64,000 bases of DNA from Limnomonas spitsbergensis (taxonomy: Eukaryota; Chlorophyta; Chlorophyceae; Chlamydomonadales), in NCBI GenBank assembly GCA_037349105.1, contig JAYJMM010000111.1, positions 2,456,001-2,520,000 of the forward strand. Direction: 5' to 3'. Position 1 is the first letter of the stretch. Every line of letters starts with the position of its first letter. Below, piece after piece: positions 1 to 10,592 of the stretch. The position numbers and the translations under genes are program-made. The notes under the pieces were generated by a model. That model saw only the letters and a list, made by a program, of their open reading frames with translations, made no database searches and had not been told where the DNA came from.

Positions 1-58
1 TCCTCGGCTCCCACCTCCTCCTCCCCCCTCCTCCATCTGCTTCCTCTCACCCTCTCAC

Positions 59-1011
59 CTGGCTGATTGCTTCAAACCCTAGCGGCTCATCCACAGGCAA
101 CGCGTCGATGTCAGTGCGCAACATAATAACGGGCCTGCCGCTGCCGATCGTTGCTATGACCCCAGTAATGGCCAGGCCAGACCTGTGGGAACACAGGTGG
201 GAACAGGTGAAGAGGGTCAAGAATTGAGGGCTGTTCATAATATGGGCCTGCCCCTGCCGATCGTTGTGATGACGCCTTTGGTGGCCAGTCCAAATCTGCG
301 CTAAAATAGGGATTAAATGCAGGGTTCAGGTTGGAGCTAACTGTTATACAGCATCAAAGGTCATGGGTTGCATGGCTGCATGGATGTGCTGCATGTGCTG
401 CATGGATAGGCTGCATGGCCTCCATGGCTGCATGGATAGGATGCATGGCCTCCATGGCTGCATGGATAGGCTGCATGAGCTGCATGGATAGGCTGCATGG
501 CCTCCATGGCTGCATGAGCTGCATGGATAGGCTGCAAGAGCTGCATAGATGGGCTGCATGAGCTACATGGCCTCCATGGCTGCATGGATAGGCTGCATGA
601 TCTGCATAGCTGCACAGATAGGCTGCACGATCTGCATGGCTGCACGGATAGGCTATCTGAACTCCACGGCTGAATGGATGGGCTGCATGAGCTCCATGGC
701 TGCATAGGAGCATGATATGCACGCCATGCGCATGGCATGGCTTGCCTGAATGAAATGTTCAGGCTGGTAAGAGCATCTTGAATGTACTGCGACGTGAGGT
801 GCTCCTCGAATCCAAGCTCGGGAATGCGATGGAGGTCTCTGCGTGTTGAGACGAGCCACGGCTGTAGCTTGAGCCCAGCAGAGGTGGATGTGAGGAGTGG
901 GGATGTGGCGGCAGCATCTGCGTTAGCGCCAGGAGAAGTGCACAGGCAGAGCGCGAGGAGTGAAGGCAGGAGAGAGGCCAGTGGCACGCGCATGGCGGGC
1001 ATGCCTGTCAA
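59..1011 (-). CDS. IAA-amino-acid hydrolase ILR1-like, M20 amidohydrolase (5' part)
   Basis: Two exons are visible, 1011-746 and 182-59; the gene continues off the left edge. Exon 1 starts with a hydrophobic signal-peptide-like segment (MRVPLASLLPSLLALCLC; Met at 1011 or 993) and then has WLVSTRRDLHRIPELGFEE, the N-terminal signature of M20D amidohydrolases. Exon 2 has TGVIATIGSG and LRTDIDALPVDEP, matching the strand and the LRADMDALP motif (with the metal-linked Asp) of plant ILR1/ILL enzymes, which hydrolyse auxin-amino-acid conjugates in the ER lumen. The first intron (745-183) begins with GC rather than GT in a CAG|GCAAGC context and ends CAG; the phases join as Phe-Arg-Ser-Gly. The exon 59-182 ends at a CAG|GTGAGA donor. 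Family assignment is good; the true substrate in an alga is unknown and could be another N-acyl amino acid. Confidence 0.8.
365..705. repeat. Minisatellite in intron 1 of the ILR1-like gene
   Basis: Degenerate tandem units of about 18-27 bp built from GGCTGCATGGCCTCCATG and GGCTGCATGGATAG fill most of the intron. Both strands are open over long stretches only because the unit lacks stops; no separate gene is called here. Confidence 0.85.
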
Positions 1012-1624
1012 TGGTGGCTGGGGTGACTGGGGCTTTTTTTAGCCTCCGGTTCTTGCTGCCTGGGCCTTAGATTATTGATATTGGTTGGATCCTAGGACGC
1101 TGTGACAGTAACTGGGACGATGGCCTGGAGCGGGGGCAGGGGGCAGAACGAGCAAGCCGAGCTTAGAGGCTAGTTGAAGGGCGCCAAATTAAAACGGATA
1201 GTGAGTTTAATTTGTTAATTTCTTTCGTTCGTATGCAGGAGGTGAAGATCTCAGCCGATTCTGGGGATCTCAGATAGGGGCTGGCAGGGTGGCTGGGGTC
1301 GAGAGTGGTCGCGGGACGCTATGTACTGTACGGGCCTGCCGTTTTAGGCGAGCTCGAAAATCAATCGAAGGCGCAGGAAGATGAGGATCAGGACATATGA
1401 TGTATACACTGGGTATCCCAAGACTACGTCGTTTGCTTCACTATTACCTGCTATTACGTACGGCATGTGTCCCTATGACGCACGCGCATGCCGTGTGCGC
1501 ACGCCGGACAACGACTACTACCGGTACTAGACACACGCTCAGTTCCTACTTAAAACATACTAGTACAGTGCCCGTGGGGCTTCGCCACTCTCGAAGAGCA
1601 TGTTAATAACGGGGCATACCCGCA

Positions 1625-1885
1625 TGGCTTTGCTAAACGCTCGGCCGCGTGGGGCTGGGATGGTAAGGGATGAGCAAGCTCAATTCCAGGTACCATGCAC
1701 ATACATGACCTTGGTGCAGCCATGCCACCCTTCTATGTGAGATTGTGAGAGGGTCAGGAACATGGACCCCAGTGATCTAGACAGGAGTAGAGCAAGAGAA
1801 GATCGTCCGGCGGATTCAATCCCTCGACCTTCGTGTATGGATGAAGAACACGTGATTGCTGTCAGGAAGGGCACCGGAGGGCACA
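1625..1885 (-). mobile_element. tRNA-derived SINE-like element, copy 1
   Basis: Shares a collinear segment with 2705-2955: a CTCAATTC...ACCATGCACA block, a GGTGCAGCCATGCCA block and a spaced CATGGA block. On the minus strand it holds a polymerase III B-box-like stretch (GGTCGAGGGATTGAATCC). The A-box half is clearer in the second copy. Flanking 1012-1620 shows no gene. Confidence 0.5.
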
Positions 1886-2690
1886 ATTGGTGCAGTGAAT
1901 TTCTAGGTGCATTGCTGGAGCTGGAGCCGGGATCAGCCGACCCCAAGCTGGGTCAGACAGCGACTGACATGCAGCCGCTCCCTGTCACAGAGGTGCTAGC
2001 GCTAGTTGATGCAGTATACCCGCGGGCGCAGTTGGATGGAGCTGGCAGAGGGGAGATCCTGCCACTGAACACAGATCTGCGGCCGCCCTCCGCACATGGT
2101 TTCGGTCTATGACGGGCGCATGCCAGAGGCCGCACCAGCCGAAGAGAGTGTGCTTGCGTGCGCTCGAACTTGAGGCTGCGGCTCTGTGCCGTCAGCACGG
2201 CTGACACTGGAGGACGGCGCAGCGGTCAGCATCGTAACATACGGTGTTTCCAGCGATGTTGGGCTAAGGGACACGGCGAGCATGTGGAGGACCCATTCCA
2301 TGCATGCTTTCAATACCCCAGCATGCAGGATCAACTTAGGTTAGAACGGTGCAGGATCAACTTAGGGAGCGGGATGGGCAGGTCCTCCGAACGGTGCTAG
2401 AGACTTCTTCCCGGGGCAGGCTTGGGTGGAATGCCCTTGCTTTTTGTGGAATCCTAAGTAATTCTTGGATCCCTCAAGGCTTCAACCCTAAACAACGTTA
2501 ATTACCAGGGAAGGCAACGCAAATCTACAGTATCAAAGGCTTAAATATCCTATGGTATTTTGCCCTTCTTTCTTATCTCATTCTTCTCCCTTGTGTTCCT
2601 CTCATTCTTTGCTTTCCTCTGTTCTTTCTCTAACTAGTCACTTGGGCGCTCACGTGGCCGAGTTTCTTTCAGCATGGCTTAGGGGTTATG
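1858..2690 (+). pseudogene. LINE retrotransposon fragment (C-terminal end and 3' UTR)
   Basis: Translates in broken frames to the same C-terminal domain as the LINE at 33.0-34.6 kb: FLGALLELEPG, VTEVLALVDAVYPRAQLD, then a shifted frame with MHAFQYPSMQDQLR (equivalent of HVCFQCPSVREQL there). Several frameshifts and stops show it is dead. A pyrimidine-rich 3' UTR and a partial family tail (GGGCGCTCACGTGGCCGAG, about 2645) follow. Confidence 0.75.
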
Positions 2691-2704
2691 AACAGTGCAT
2701 ACCG

Positions 2705-2955
2705 GCTGGGCTCTGTTGAGCGCTCACGCATGGGGCTGGTAGGGTATGACTAGGCTCAATTCTTGCCACCATGCACAGCCTGATGGTGCAGCCATGCCAG
2801 CCTCTTGTGTGAGGGGGCATGGACATGGAGCCCGGCGTTGTGGGTGGGAAGGAGAGAACATCGTGTAAGTTCCATCCCTCAACCTCTGGGTATTGATGCC
2901 ACCAGCGCTATACCACTGGACTATTTCCCCCTCCCCAGGCGGCCCTCATATGTTG
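2705..2955 (-). mobile_element. tRNA-derived SINE-like element, copy 2
   Basis: On the minus strand the head reads like a tRNA: TAGTCCAGTGGTATAGCGC matches the A box and D-arm, followed by a B-box-like GGTTGAGGGATGGAACT. The body matches the element at 1625-1885. It probably arose by retroposition using the LINE machinery nearby. Confidence 0.55.
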
Positions 2956-2959
2956 GACA

Positions 2960-4815
2960 TTTTCTTTCGTCCCAAACACTGCTATGCATGCAGCAAGGGG
3001 TATCATGTCATTGACCTGTCCCTTGCATCAGACTAATTTTTTATTTTCTGACACCCTTCTAAAAAGACAGTTGACCACGTGCGCACCTGCCCTTTTCGAG
3101 CAATACTCTAACCATCACTAACATGAAAGCGTCGAATGATTTAGCATTTTGAAAGGGGAGTATAGGCCTCAGGCAAGAGCTTGATTGTTACATATGATAG
3201 GGATATTGTACAAGAAAATGGGAAAACAAAACGGCTAAAGGTAGGAAAATTGCGGAAGTTATCGTACAATATCCGCGGGTAATATTTCCACAACCCAAAT
3301 GAAGTGCTAAATCCTGTCCTCGCAAAACTCCTCAAACCCAAGGCATAAATGGTATGTCACACCCATAAAATCCCCTCAACCATGGGTGCATGACAAAAGA
3401 ACCAGAGACCGGCCGTAGCTTCAGGCTATGTGGGCTCTTCTCCTAGTTGTTGCGTGCCATGTTAGGTCAGTGATGCATGACGCAGAGTCAGAAGAAAGGT
3501 TATTCTTTATGATGCACCTGGGATTGACACCCAAAGGGTGACTGTGTAACCATCTGATGTACAAGAGTGGAGGGCAAGTGTAGCTAAAATACCGTCTGAT
3601 AATAAATTGATGATATGGATGAGTGGATACACCTCGAGGAATGCCAGAAAGCTGTACCACGCTGATCCAAACACCCAAGCCCCCACTATGACCATCTGGC
3701 TACCTACACCCATACCGACCGAGCTGCTCTTGCAGCTTCTCAAGGGACCGGTTGAACATACCTACTCGAGTTATGTTCTCGAACCTACCCACCCACACAT
3801 GACGAGCGAGTCATCTCTTCGATGCCGCATGAAAAACGTCAGAAACAAGTACAAACACAGTGGTCCAGCCTGTGTACAAGAGCCGTAGCTGTCCTTCGTT
3901 CATCACATATAACCATACATACCAGGTGTGCACCATTGGTTCCTCCCCCCCCTCTTCCTTGTAGTTTCTTCTTTTCTCCCTTCTGAACAGTTGGGCGCCA
4001 CGCGGCCTAGCTTTGAGCGGGCCCAGAGGTGTAACGTTACTGACATACCAGGTGTGCACCACCACTCCCCACCCATCGTCTCACCAAGCCTTGCAGCAGG
4101 ATGTGTCAAGAGGGGGAGAGAGGCGGGCAGTTGCCTTGGTGGCGCACAGGCCCCGCAAAGCTTGGTCCAGGTCTGGTCCGGACGCTGTTCAAACAAGAGG
4201 GTTCAAACCAGACCAAGAGGATGGTAAGATACACGAGTGTGTGTGTGCGAGGGTTGCCCAGCATGGGAGGCCTTCAAAAGCAAAGATCTGACCCTGGTAT
4301 CCGTTCCCCAGTTATCTTCACACCCGCCATGCTTCTCTGATCCTTTTCCCGAAGAACCTCATTCGTCAATGTACATAACCCTTTCACCCATGTTCTTTGA
4401 GCCTGCCACGGACCGTGGGCCAAACAGGACCCCGTCTGCATAGAGGCAGGTGGGGGCATGCCCAAGTCTAGATCGAGGGGCGTGAACAGATACAGAGCAA
4501 GGCATGCCCAGTCCTAAGCGAGCGGCATACCTAGGGCGGCTTGCAGTTAAGGGCTTTTCTCACCAGGTGAGGGCGCCAGACCAACTTGTCGAGGGCGCAT
4601 GCCTCAAAGGAGGCGTCCCTCTCCAATCGCTGGAGGCCGGACGTCACAGTGCCCTATCATGACTGTGAAGGCATTCGCAGCAGCGCTGAAGGCCTGAGGC
4701 AGGTAGGAGACGCGTGCATGCTAACAAACGCATCAGGGCATTGCATGAAGGCACGCATGGGACTTGTTCAATCGCGCATGGGCACATACATGCAAAAAGC
4801 TTCCTGCTTGCAGCA
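2960..4815. other. Intergenic, no gene seen
   Basis: Mixed-composition sequence with only short, unconvincing open frames. The only recognisable element is a LINE 3' tail at 3983-4041. Confidence 0.6.
3983..4041 (+). mobile_element. LINE 3'-tail repeat
   Basis: Contains GTTGGGCGCC, CGCGGCC, GCGGGCCCAGAGGTGTAACG and TTACTGACA, the conserved 3' end of the LINE family whose full context is at 34895-34957 and 36158-36222. Preceded by the usual pyrimidine-rich TTCTTCTTTTCTCCC stretch. Confidence 0.7.
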
Positions 4816-6394
4816 TTACGCATTCAATTCCAAGTTGCCACCACTGGAGGAGCTGTTTGGAGGGCCATCTGCCCGCTCTGACCCTTCAGACGAGCAGCCC
4901 CCGCTCAGCGGCTGCTCCAGCTCCGCGCCGTCGCTCCCGCTGTTTCGGTGCTGCAGGTGGTGTGCGCCATCACTCCTGCTGCGCTGCTGCTGGGAGTGCT
5001 GGGAGCCTCTGTCATCAGAGGCATCCCCCGCCTCCATTGCAAGCCTCCCGCCACCATGCAGCTGCTCCAGCCCCGATGCGCTGCGATGCTCCACCATCCA
5101 CAGCTTCTCCTGAAGCCGCAGGTTGGTCTCCTCCAGCTGGCAGATGTAGACCGCTTGCTCGTCGATGCGCTTCTGCAGACCGGTCGAGTCTGAGGTACCA
5201 CCTGCCGCAAGGCCAACTGTCTCCTGAGCCGAGATATGTTCATCATCCAGGCCGAACAAACCGTAGGGGTCGAGCTCCTCGTCCGAAGTGGACTCGTCCG
5301 TTGCGTGCTCACCCACCGTGTCGTAGTCTTCTACCAGGCCAACGTTGGTGCCAAACATGTCGATACCTGCAGGGTGGAAGAAGGGCGAGGAGCAAGTGGT
5401 GACGTCATCCGTGCCAGCGAGATGAGGTGGTTCATAAAATCATCGTCTCGTCCCAGGTGCTGCGGAAATCATCAAGGCATCGGCAATTTCCGAATCTTGC
5501 AGGGTCCACAGTTGAACACCCAGGGCCAGGGACTTGCTTTTTTACCTGCTGCAGCTCCCGCTTCGGCAGCCGAGCACAACGCCATGCCTTGCTGGCCGAT
5601 GCCGGATCCATATCCGTTGCGCCAGTAGCCCTTCTCCGAGGACGCGAAAGAGGCAACGGGCGTTGAATAATGCAGGCCTAGCGCAGGCGAGGCCGGTGCC
5701 GCGAGCGAAGAATCTGAAGAGATGGAGCCATGTGTCAATAAAATGCAAGAACAGCATCGACAAGATAATTCTTTTCCATGAGGCATATCCTCTGGGTTTT
5801 TAAGCGAAAAGTCCTGGCTTCTGTGACACAGTTTCAAGGCGCCAGTGCCGAGACAGTAATTCTCACCTGGTGCTGGAGATGGGAAGATGAATGTCTGAGA
5901 ATGACGCGGAGCTTCTGGCGCAGTCAATGGCCAAGGCGTCCCTCCTTGACCTTCAGCAGGGAACAACGTGCGAAATGGGGTCAGACTCTTTCGCAAAATG
6001 TTCTCCGTACGCGGCCCGAAACAAAAAATGCATCAGCAGAGAAGAGTCAGAGGCATCAATGGAATGTACCTGAAGCGAGGTGCTTTCTTATGCGGACCCT
6101 ATTTTCCTTGCGCAGGGAGAACAGGCTGGGCCTAGATGGCTGGTCTTGTCCTTGGCGTTGTTTCTTCTTCTTCGCGTGCTTCTTCTTGGGCCCGTATCCT
6201 CCTGGGACAATCCTTTGCTGCCAGACAGCTCGACCGTGTTGCATACCATTCCAGGTGGGATGCATTGAGGAGGTCACTTGATACCCAATTGGCTCACCGA
6301 AAGGTCCGAGTGCGGGCGGTCGTTGGAAGCCTGGGAAGGAATATGGCGTCATTACGTATCGTGGGTCTGACATTCGATAGGCTTTCCGGGTCAT
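4816..6394 (-). CDS. Unknown protein with acidic region and coiled coil
   Basis: Four exons, 6394-6070, 5950-5867, 5713-5546 and 5366-4816, all joined by phase-1 introns with GT-AG ends; together 1,128 nt, 375 residues plus a TAA stop. The start is Met at 6394; a second Met seven codons on (MSDPRYVMTPYSFPGF) is an alternative. Residues 1-108 are Pro/Gly-rich and then strongly basic (GPKKKHAKKKKQRQ, a likely nuclear signal). The last exon has an acidic stretch (DESTSDEELDPYGLFGLDDE) and a leucine-heptad coiled coil (LQKRIDEQAVYICQLEETN), then a Ser/Gly/Gln-rich tail. I do not recognise the family. A nuclear regulatory or scaffold protein would fit but is not shown. Confidence 0.65.
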
Positions 6395-7089
6395 CAGTTA
6401 AATTGAGGTCGGTTAATGCAAAGCGGTTCTCCGCGTCAACTTATCTGGGACGTGGCAAGCCCACGTGCTGTCAAACTAGGGCTCGCTGCTTCGCAAGTCC
6501 CTGCACTGCAGAAGTGCGTTACTGCGTTCCCTCTATACTGCAGACAGATCTGTTCAGAAGAAGAAAACATCAAACGGTCAAGAACAATGTCACGTGTGGT
6601 CGGCTCCAGTTGCGGGCGTGCAATGGCAGTTTGTTCTTCTCTTCTATTTAGAGTCCACGAGGGTCGGCAGCACTCAGACAGAAAGAATCGGGAGAGAGGA
6701 CTTGTATAATTATAATCTGAACTTCATGCAGCTGCCAGTGCTGCCCTTACATCCCCTGCTGACCATGCTGTCCGAAGTACATACAGGGCAGCCCACAGCT
6801 CAGTTGTCCCTTCAAAATAGTGATGCGATCCAGACCACCCTTAACAGAGACGTCCTCTACTCCTCTGGGAAGCCATCCCTGGACCATTCGTGGTCAAACC
6901 CTGACCAGCTTAGTAGCTTACGACTAGTGGCCCAGTCAACTGGGCTTTGCTGCTCCAGGACGATCTCCGGGTCACAGAACGTGATGTAGCTGACTCATCA
7001 ATTGCCATCATAGAAGCACCATCAGCGCCCTTACATATGTACTCAGGGACCGAGCTACAGAGCTCTTACTGCCTCTGCCTCATAGCACA

Positions 7090-7640
7090 TGCATGCATGC
7101 CGTCTAATGCACCATCTGCCTACAAGCATCCGTCTGGCAGCTGTCTATGTAGCACCCATGCTCAATTACGGAAATATTGTGCAGGCCACTGGCCACCTCC
7201 GGCCACGACACTGTCTCACCAACAAGACGCAGTCCCGCCTTCTCTAGCTCTAGTGCATGACTGCAGGGCTACCCGCGTCATACGCCAGCTGGGTGTCATC
7301 AGGGATCTGCAGATCCAGCTGTTACTTCGAGCATGGTGAGCTGGCGGCAGCATGTGCTCCGCCTGTACAACGCAGCAGTGGCACAGGCAGCATAGCAAGT
7401 TGGCCCCCTAAAGGCGGCAGTCACAGCGCAAGACATGTCACTTGCCATCAAACAGATCAGAGGTTGGCACGTTTGGTACGGTGAATTGCTGGGTGCACTG
7501 GACATGCCTTGCTTTGCACATGAGCCAGGGTCGGGGAGCAGCAGCCATCGCCAGCCTGCAGCAGTCAGCGACTGACCAACAGCCGCTATACGTCACACGG
7601 CAGGCAAGCTAGGATAGCCTCCACTGCCGAACACAACGCA
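7090..7640 (+). pseudogene. Decayed LINE fragment
   Basis: Frames with stops give HLPTSIRLAAVYVAP and LNYGNIVQATGHLRPR, matching HLPTRIRLAAVCAAP and HLRPRQCLS in the LINE at 33.6 kb. A later piece, YGELLGALDMPCF, matches its LLGALEEL segment. No intact domain remains. The sequence between 6395 and 7090 shows no convincing gene. Confidence 0.65.
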
Positions 7641-7659
7641 GCACCCGGCACAACTTTGG

Positions 7660-7726
7660 TTATGTCAATGACGTTACACCTCTGGGCCCTGCTAAAAAAA
7701 GGCTCGGCCGCGTGGGCGCCTAACTA
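7660..7726 (-). mobile_element. LINE 3'-tail repeat, inverted
   Basis: Reverse complement of the LINE tail: TGACGTTACACCTCTGGGCC followed by GGCTCGGCCGCGTGGGCGCC. Confidence 0.7.
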
Positions 7727-7898
7727 AAGAATGAGTTAGTTGGGAGAAAAGATGGAAAGAAACACAGAAGGGGGCAGGGCAAAAGAAAGGAGACCAAATA
7801 TACGTGGGTTATGTAGGTCCCTGTGCAAGGAGAATGCCGAAGCGTCGCGGATGAAGGATGGCAAAGCGTGCTCACAGACGTTGTGGACGTTATTAATG

Positions 7899-7955
7899 GC
7901 AGTTCACCTTTGGGCCCTGCTCGAAAGACGTAGCCTCACCATTTGGTTGGAAACT
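7899..7955 (-). mobile_element. Degenerate LINE 3'-tail repeat
   Basis: AGTTCACCTTTGGGCCCTGC matches the inverted LINE tail; the distal half has decayed. Confidence 0.5.
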
Positions 7956-8182
7956 GAAGGGAAGGTGAGAAAGAAAAAGAGAGATGGTAGTATGGTACCG
8001 TACTAGCCTACCAGTACTCGGATGGTAATAGAAAAAGCCCGAAATTTGAGAAAGTCAGAATCCTCAGCCGGCCCTCTGGAGCTCAGCCCTCATCAACTTC
8101 GACCACATCTTCTGCAAAAGTTAGGGCCTCCCTCTGATCCAGGTCCGGACTGCCACACTTTCTCAGGATCACTTGTTAGACA

Positions 8183-8340
8183 GGTCCATGAAGGTGCACC
8201 TCTGGACCCTGATCAAAGGCTCTGGCGTGTGGGCGTCCAACTGCCCGGCTGGGAGCTGAGAAATAAATAAGGCAATGACAGCGCACCTCTGGGCCAGGCT
8301 GAAAGGCTCGGCCGCGCGGGCGCCCGACTATCTGGTCGGG
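8183..8340 (-). mobile_element. Two LINE 3'-tail repeats in the same orientation
   Basis: Two copies about 93 bp apart. One has GCACCTCTGGACCCTGATC and GTGTGGGCGTCCAACT; the other GCACCTCTGGGCCAGGCTG and GGCTCGGCCGCGCGGGCGCC. Both are followed by a GGTCGGGA-type block. Confidence 0.6.
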
Positions 8341-8872
8341 AGAAGAAAAAACTGAAGGCCAGAGGAGAAAGTCCTTCATCAGCAATCCGAAAGAGGAACC
8401 CTGAGGTGCCCAACATGATGATATGTGTATGAGACGGAGGCAGGGAAGGAGAAGGGGGGAATGGGCACGCTCGACGAAAGATCAGGTGGGGGGCAGGAGG
8501 GAGGACGGGTGCTAAGGAAAGTGTCCAACCATAATGTTTGAGGAGAAGGTTAAGTTGCAAATGTTGTTCCGATTTGCGGGCATGACACTATTCGAATGAA
8601 AATTCGGAGGAGTCACCGACCGCAACGACGTGTACAATTCAAGTCCTCTGTAGGCGAGACACACCTAGTAGGTAGTGTGTGAGCTAGAGAGTTGACCAGC
8701 GCGGTGAAGGCGAAGAAACTCGGAATGCGGGAGATGTAGCAATAGCAGCCTGGATGAGGCAGACAGCTCAGTTTGTCACGAGGTACCAGTGACCTTGAAG
8801 TATCACTGCGCACAGCAGTCACAATAATAAAGGAGTGCTAGGAGCCCTTTAAAGGAGTTCAACGCCTGTAAA

Positions 8873-9070
8873 ATAAAGGAGTGCTAGGAGCCCTTTATCA
8901 AGGGTAACCTGCTGTGCAGGAGCGATAATCTGGCTGGCACCAGATTATCCTCGACTTAATCCTCGGGTTACTGCACTAACCTTTGATGATTCTTCCCTTA
9001 CTGTTGACAGAAGTTACGAAGTGAAGTCGACCCTGGTGAAGTTGATAAAGGGCTCCTAGCACTCCTTTAT
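8873..9070. mobile_element. 198-bp TIR element (MITE) with perfect 29-bp termini
   Basis: 8873-8901 (starting ATAAAGGAGTGCTAGGAGCC) is the exact reverse complement of 9042-9070. The termini are themselves part-palindromic (AAAGG...CCTTT). Inside is a second palindrome, GATAATCTGG / CCAGATTATC. No coding capacity, so non-autonomous. A further terminus fragment lies just outside at 8829-8853. Confidence 0.75.
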
Positions 9071-9082
9071 TCTTCTCTTCTT

Positions 9083-9252
9083 AAAGGAGTGCTAGGAGCC
9101 CTTTATCAAGGGTAACCAGCTGTGCAGGAGCGATAATCTGCTGGCTGGCACCAGATTATCCTCGACTTAATCCTCGGGTTACTGCACTAACCTTTGATGA
9201 TTCTTCCCTTACTGTTGACAGAAGTTACGAAGTGAAGTCGACCCTGGTGAAG
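9083..9252. mobile_element. Truncated second copy of the 8873-9070 element
   Basis: Nearly identical to 8875-9040 apart from a four-base CTGG duplication and a few substitutions, but it stops before the right terminus. The near identity points to a recent duplication or insertion. Confidence 0.7.
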
Positions 9253-10500
9253 ACTGATGCACTGATGTCGACAGTTGACAGGTTGGGGCGGCTTAGATCG
9301 GACTTGTGGACGAAGCTGCCCGAAGTGATGAAGAGTGTAGAGCTGACTGAACGACTCTTGATGGAGAAGATCAACTGAAAGATCAGATGATCGACTTGGT
9401 AGCCAGGAAAGGCTGGGGAAGCAGCTTGCAGTGTCGACTTAATAAGTTCTAGAGATTGAGCTGAGAGCTCGCAGTGTAGAGGTGTCAAGCGAGAGAACAA
9501 GAAGAAAGAGGAGTGGAAGTAGAGGAGATGGAACTAGAGATAGCGAATAAGTGTAGTGTGTAACTAGAGCTATTCGCACAGTGTAGTGTCCAGGCTTCGA
9601 TACTTAGTGATGTGGTCTTAAGAGCGAAAGGATCAGTAGTGTAGAGTTAACTAGAGATCTCCTTCCAGTGTAGTTTCCTGGCCTTGATAAGGGGCCGAAA
9701 TATCGCAGGCAGACAATTAGTCCCAGAACAGATTAAAACGGGGTGATTCAACTTCGTGTATACTTGAGTAAGAAGAGAAGAATGCCTGGAACGAGCCAGG
9801 CATTCTCGAAGTACCACAAAACGTAATGGATCCGAAACCAAAAAGAATGTACAAACCACCCCTGCGTGCGGTGCACCCATACGTCGTGACAAGTTGTGTA
9901 GAGCAATGTATGAGGCGGACATGGGGGAATGCAATGAGCACAACCGCCCAAGTTTTGTAAGGGCGGTTCATATGCAGGCCTGTAGATGCGGTCCACAAGG
10001 TATTGGTGCGAGATTGAGGATGTTGCGAATACCGCTAAAGGGCAGGCCCATGTGCTATAAATGGGAAGGGAGGAGGCGAGGGCAGAGGCAAAGAGGGCTT
10101 GCATGCGGACATAGCGCAGGGGAAGGGCGGAGAAGTTGGACCATTAGTGAGAAGGGGGCAGCATCGGGACACGTGTTCCTTCAATAATGGGTAAGGTCCG
10201 ATGCAAACCACGGTTCGTTTGTGTCATGCCAGACAGTGCCTGCTGTTTGTTCTTTTTGATCCATGTCTTCGGAGCCAAAGTAAAGAATGACGTCGTAATA
10301 TTTTCGTTGGCGAAATGTGATTACAATCGTCACCCCTCTCCCTCCCTCGTGATCCACAGCTCTGCCATCAAGGCACTGTCTTTCTCGTCACCTGAATACT
10401 GCATTTTTTATACCTCGAGGAACCAAGTAGTTCAAATTTGAACCAGTGACAGTAATTGGCGTCCCCGCGATTTCAGCCTGTGTGTCAATGCTGCGCCCAG
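9253..10500. other. Upstream region of the MutY gene, no gene seen
   Basis: No convincing coding sequence. A 10-bp-stem hairpin (GAATGCCTGG / CCAGGCATTC) is at about 9780-9806. Confidence 0.5.
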
Positions 10501-10592
10501 CAGCTATATAATACATATTTAAAGATTGATCCGCTAATTCACCAATTGTGCGATACCGCCTGTCGCATCGAGCTCCTGCCAGGGCCGGCATC
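10500..10592 (+). promoter_or_regulatory. Probable core promoter of the MutY gene
   Basis: An AT-rich stretch with TATATAATACATATTTAAA lies about 85 bp upstream of the chosen ATG at 10593, an island in GC-richer DNA. Positional inference only; no transcription start is visible. Confidence 0.35.

Noticed and set aside
5367..5456. Possible exon (HLGRDDDFMNHLISLARMTS) in the coiled-coil gene, minus strand
   Set aside because: It has a good acceptor but its end coincides with the acceptor of the next exon and the phases do not join; skipping it gives a fully consistent reading.
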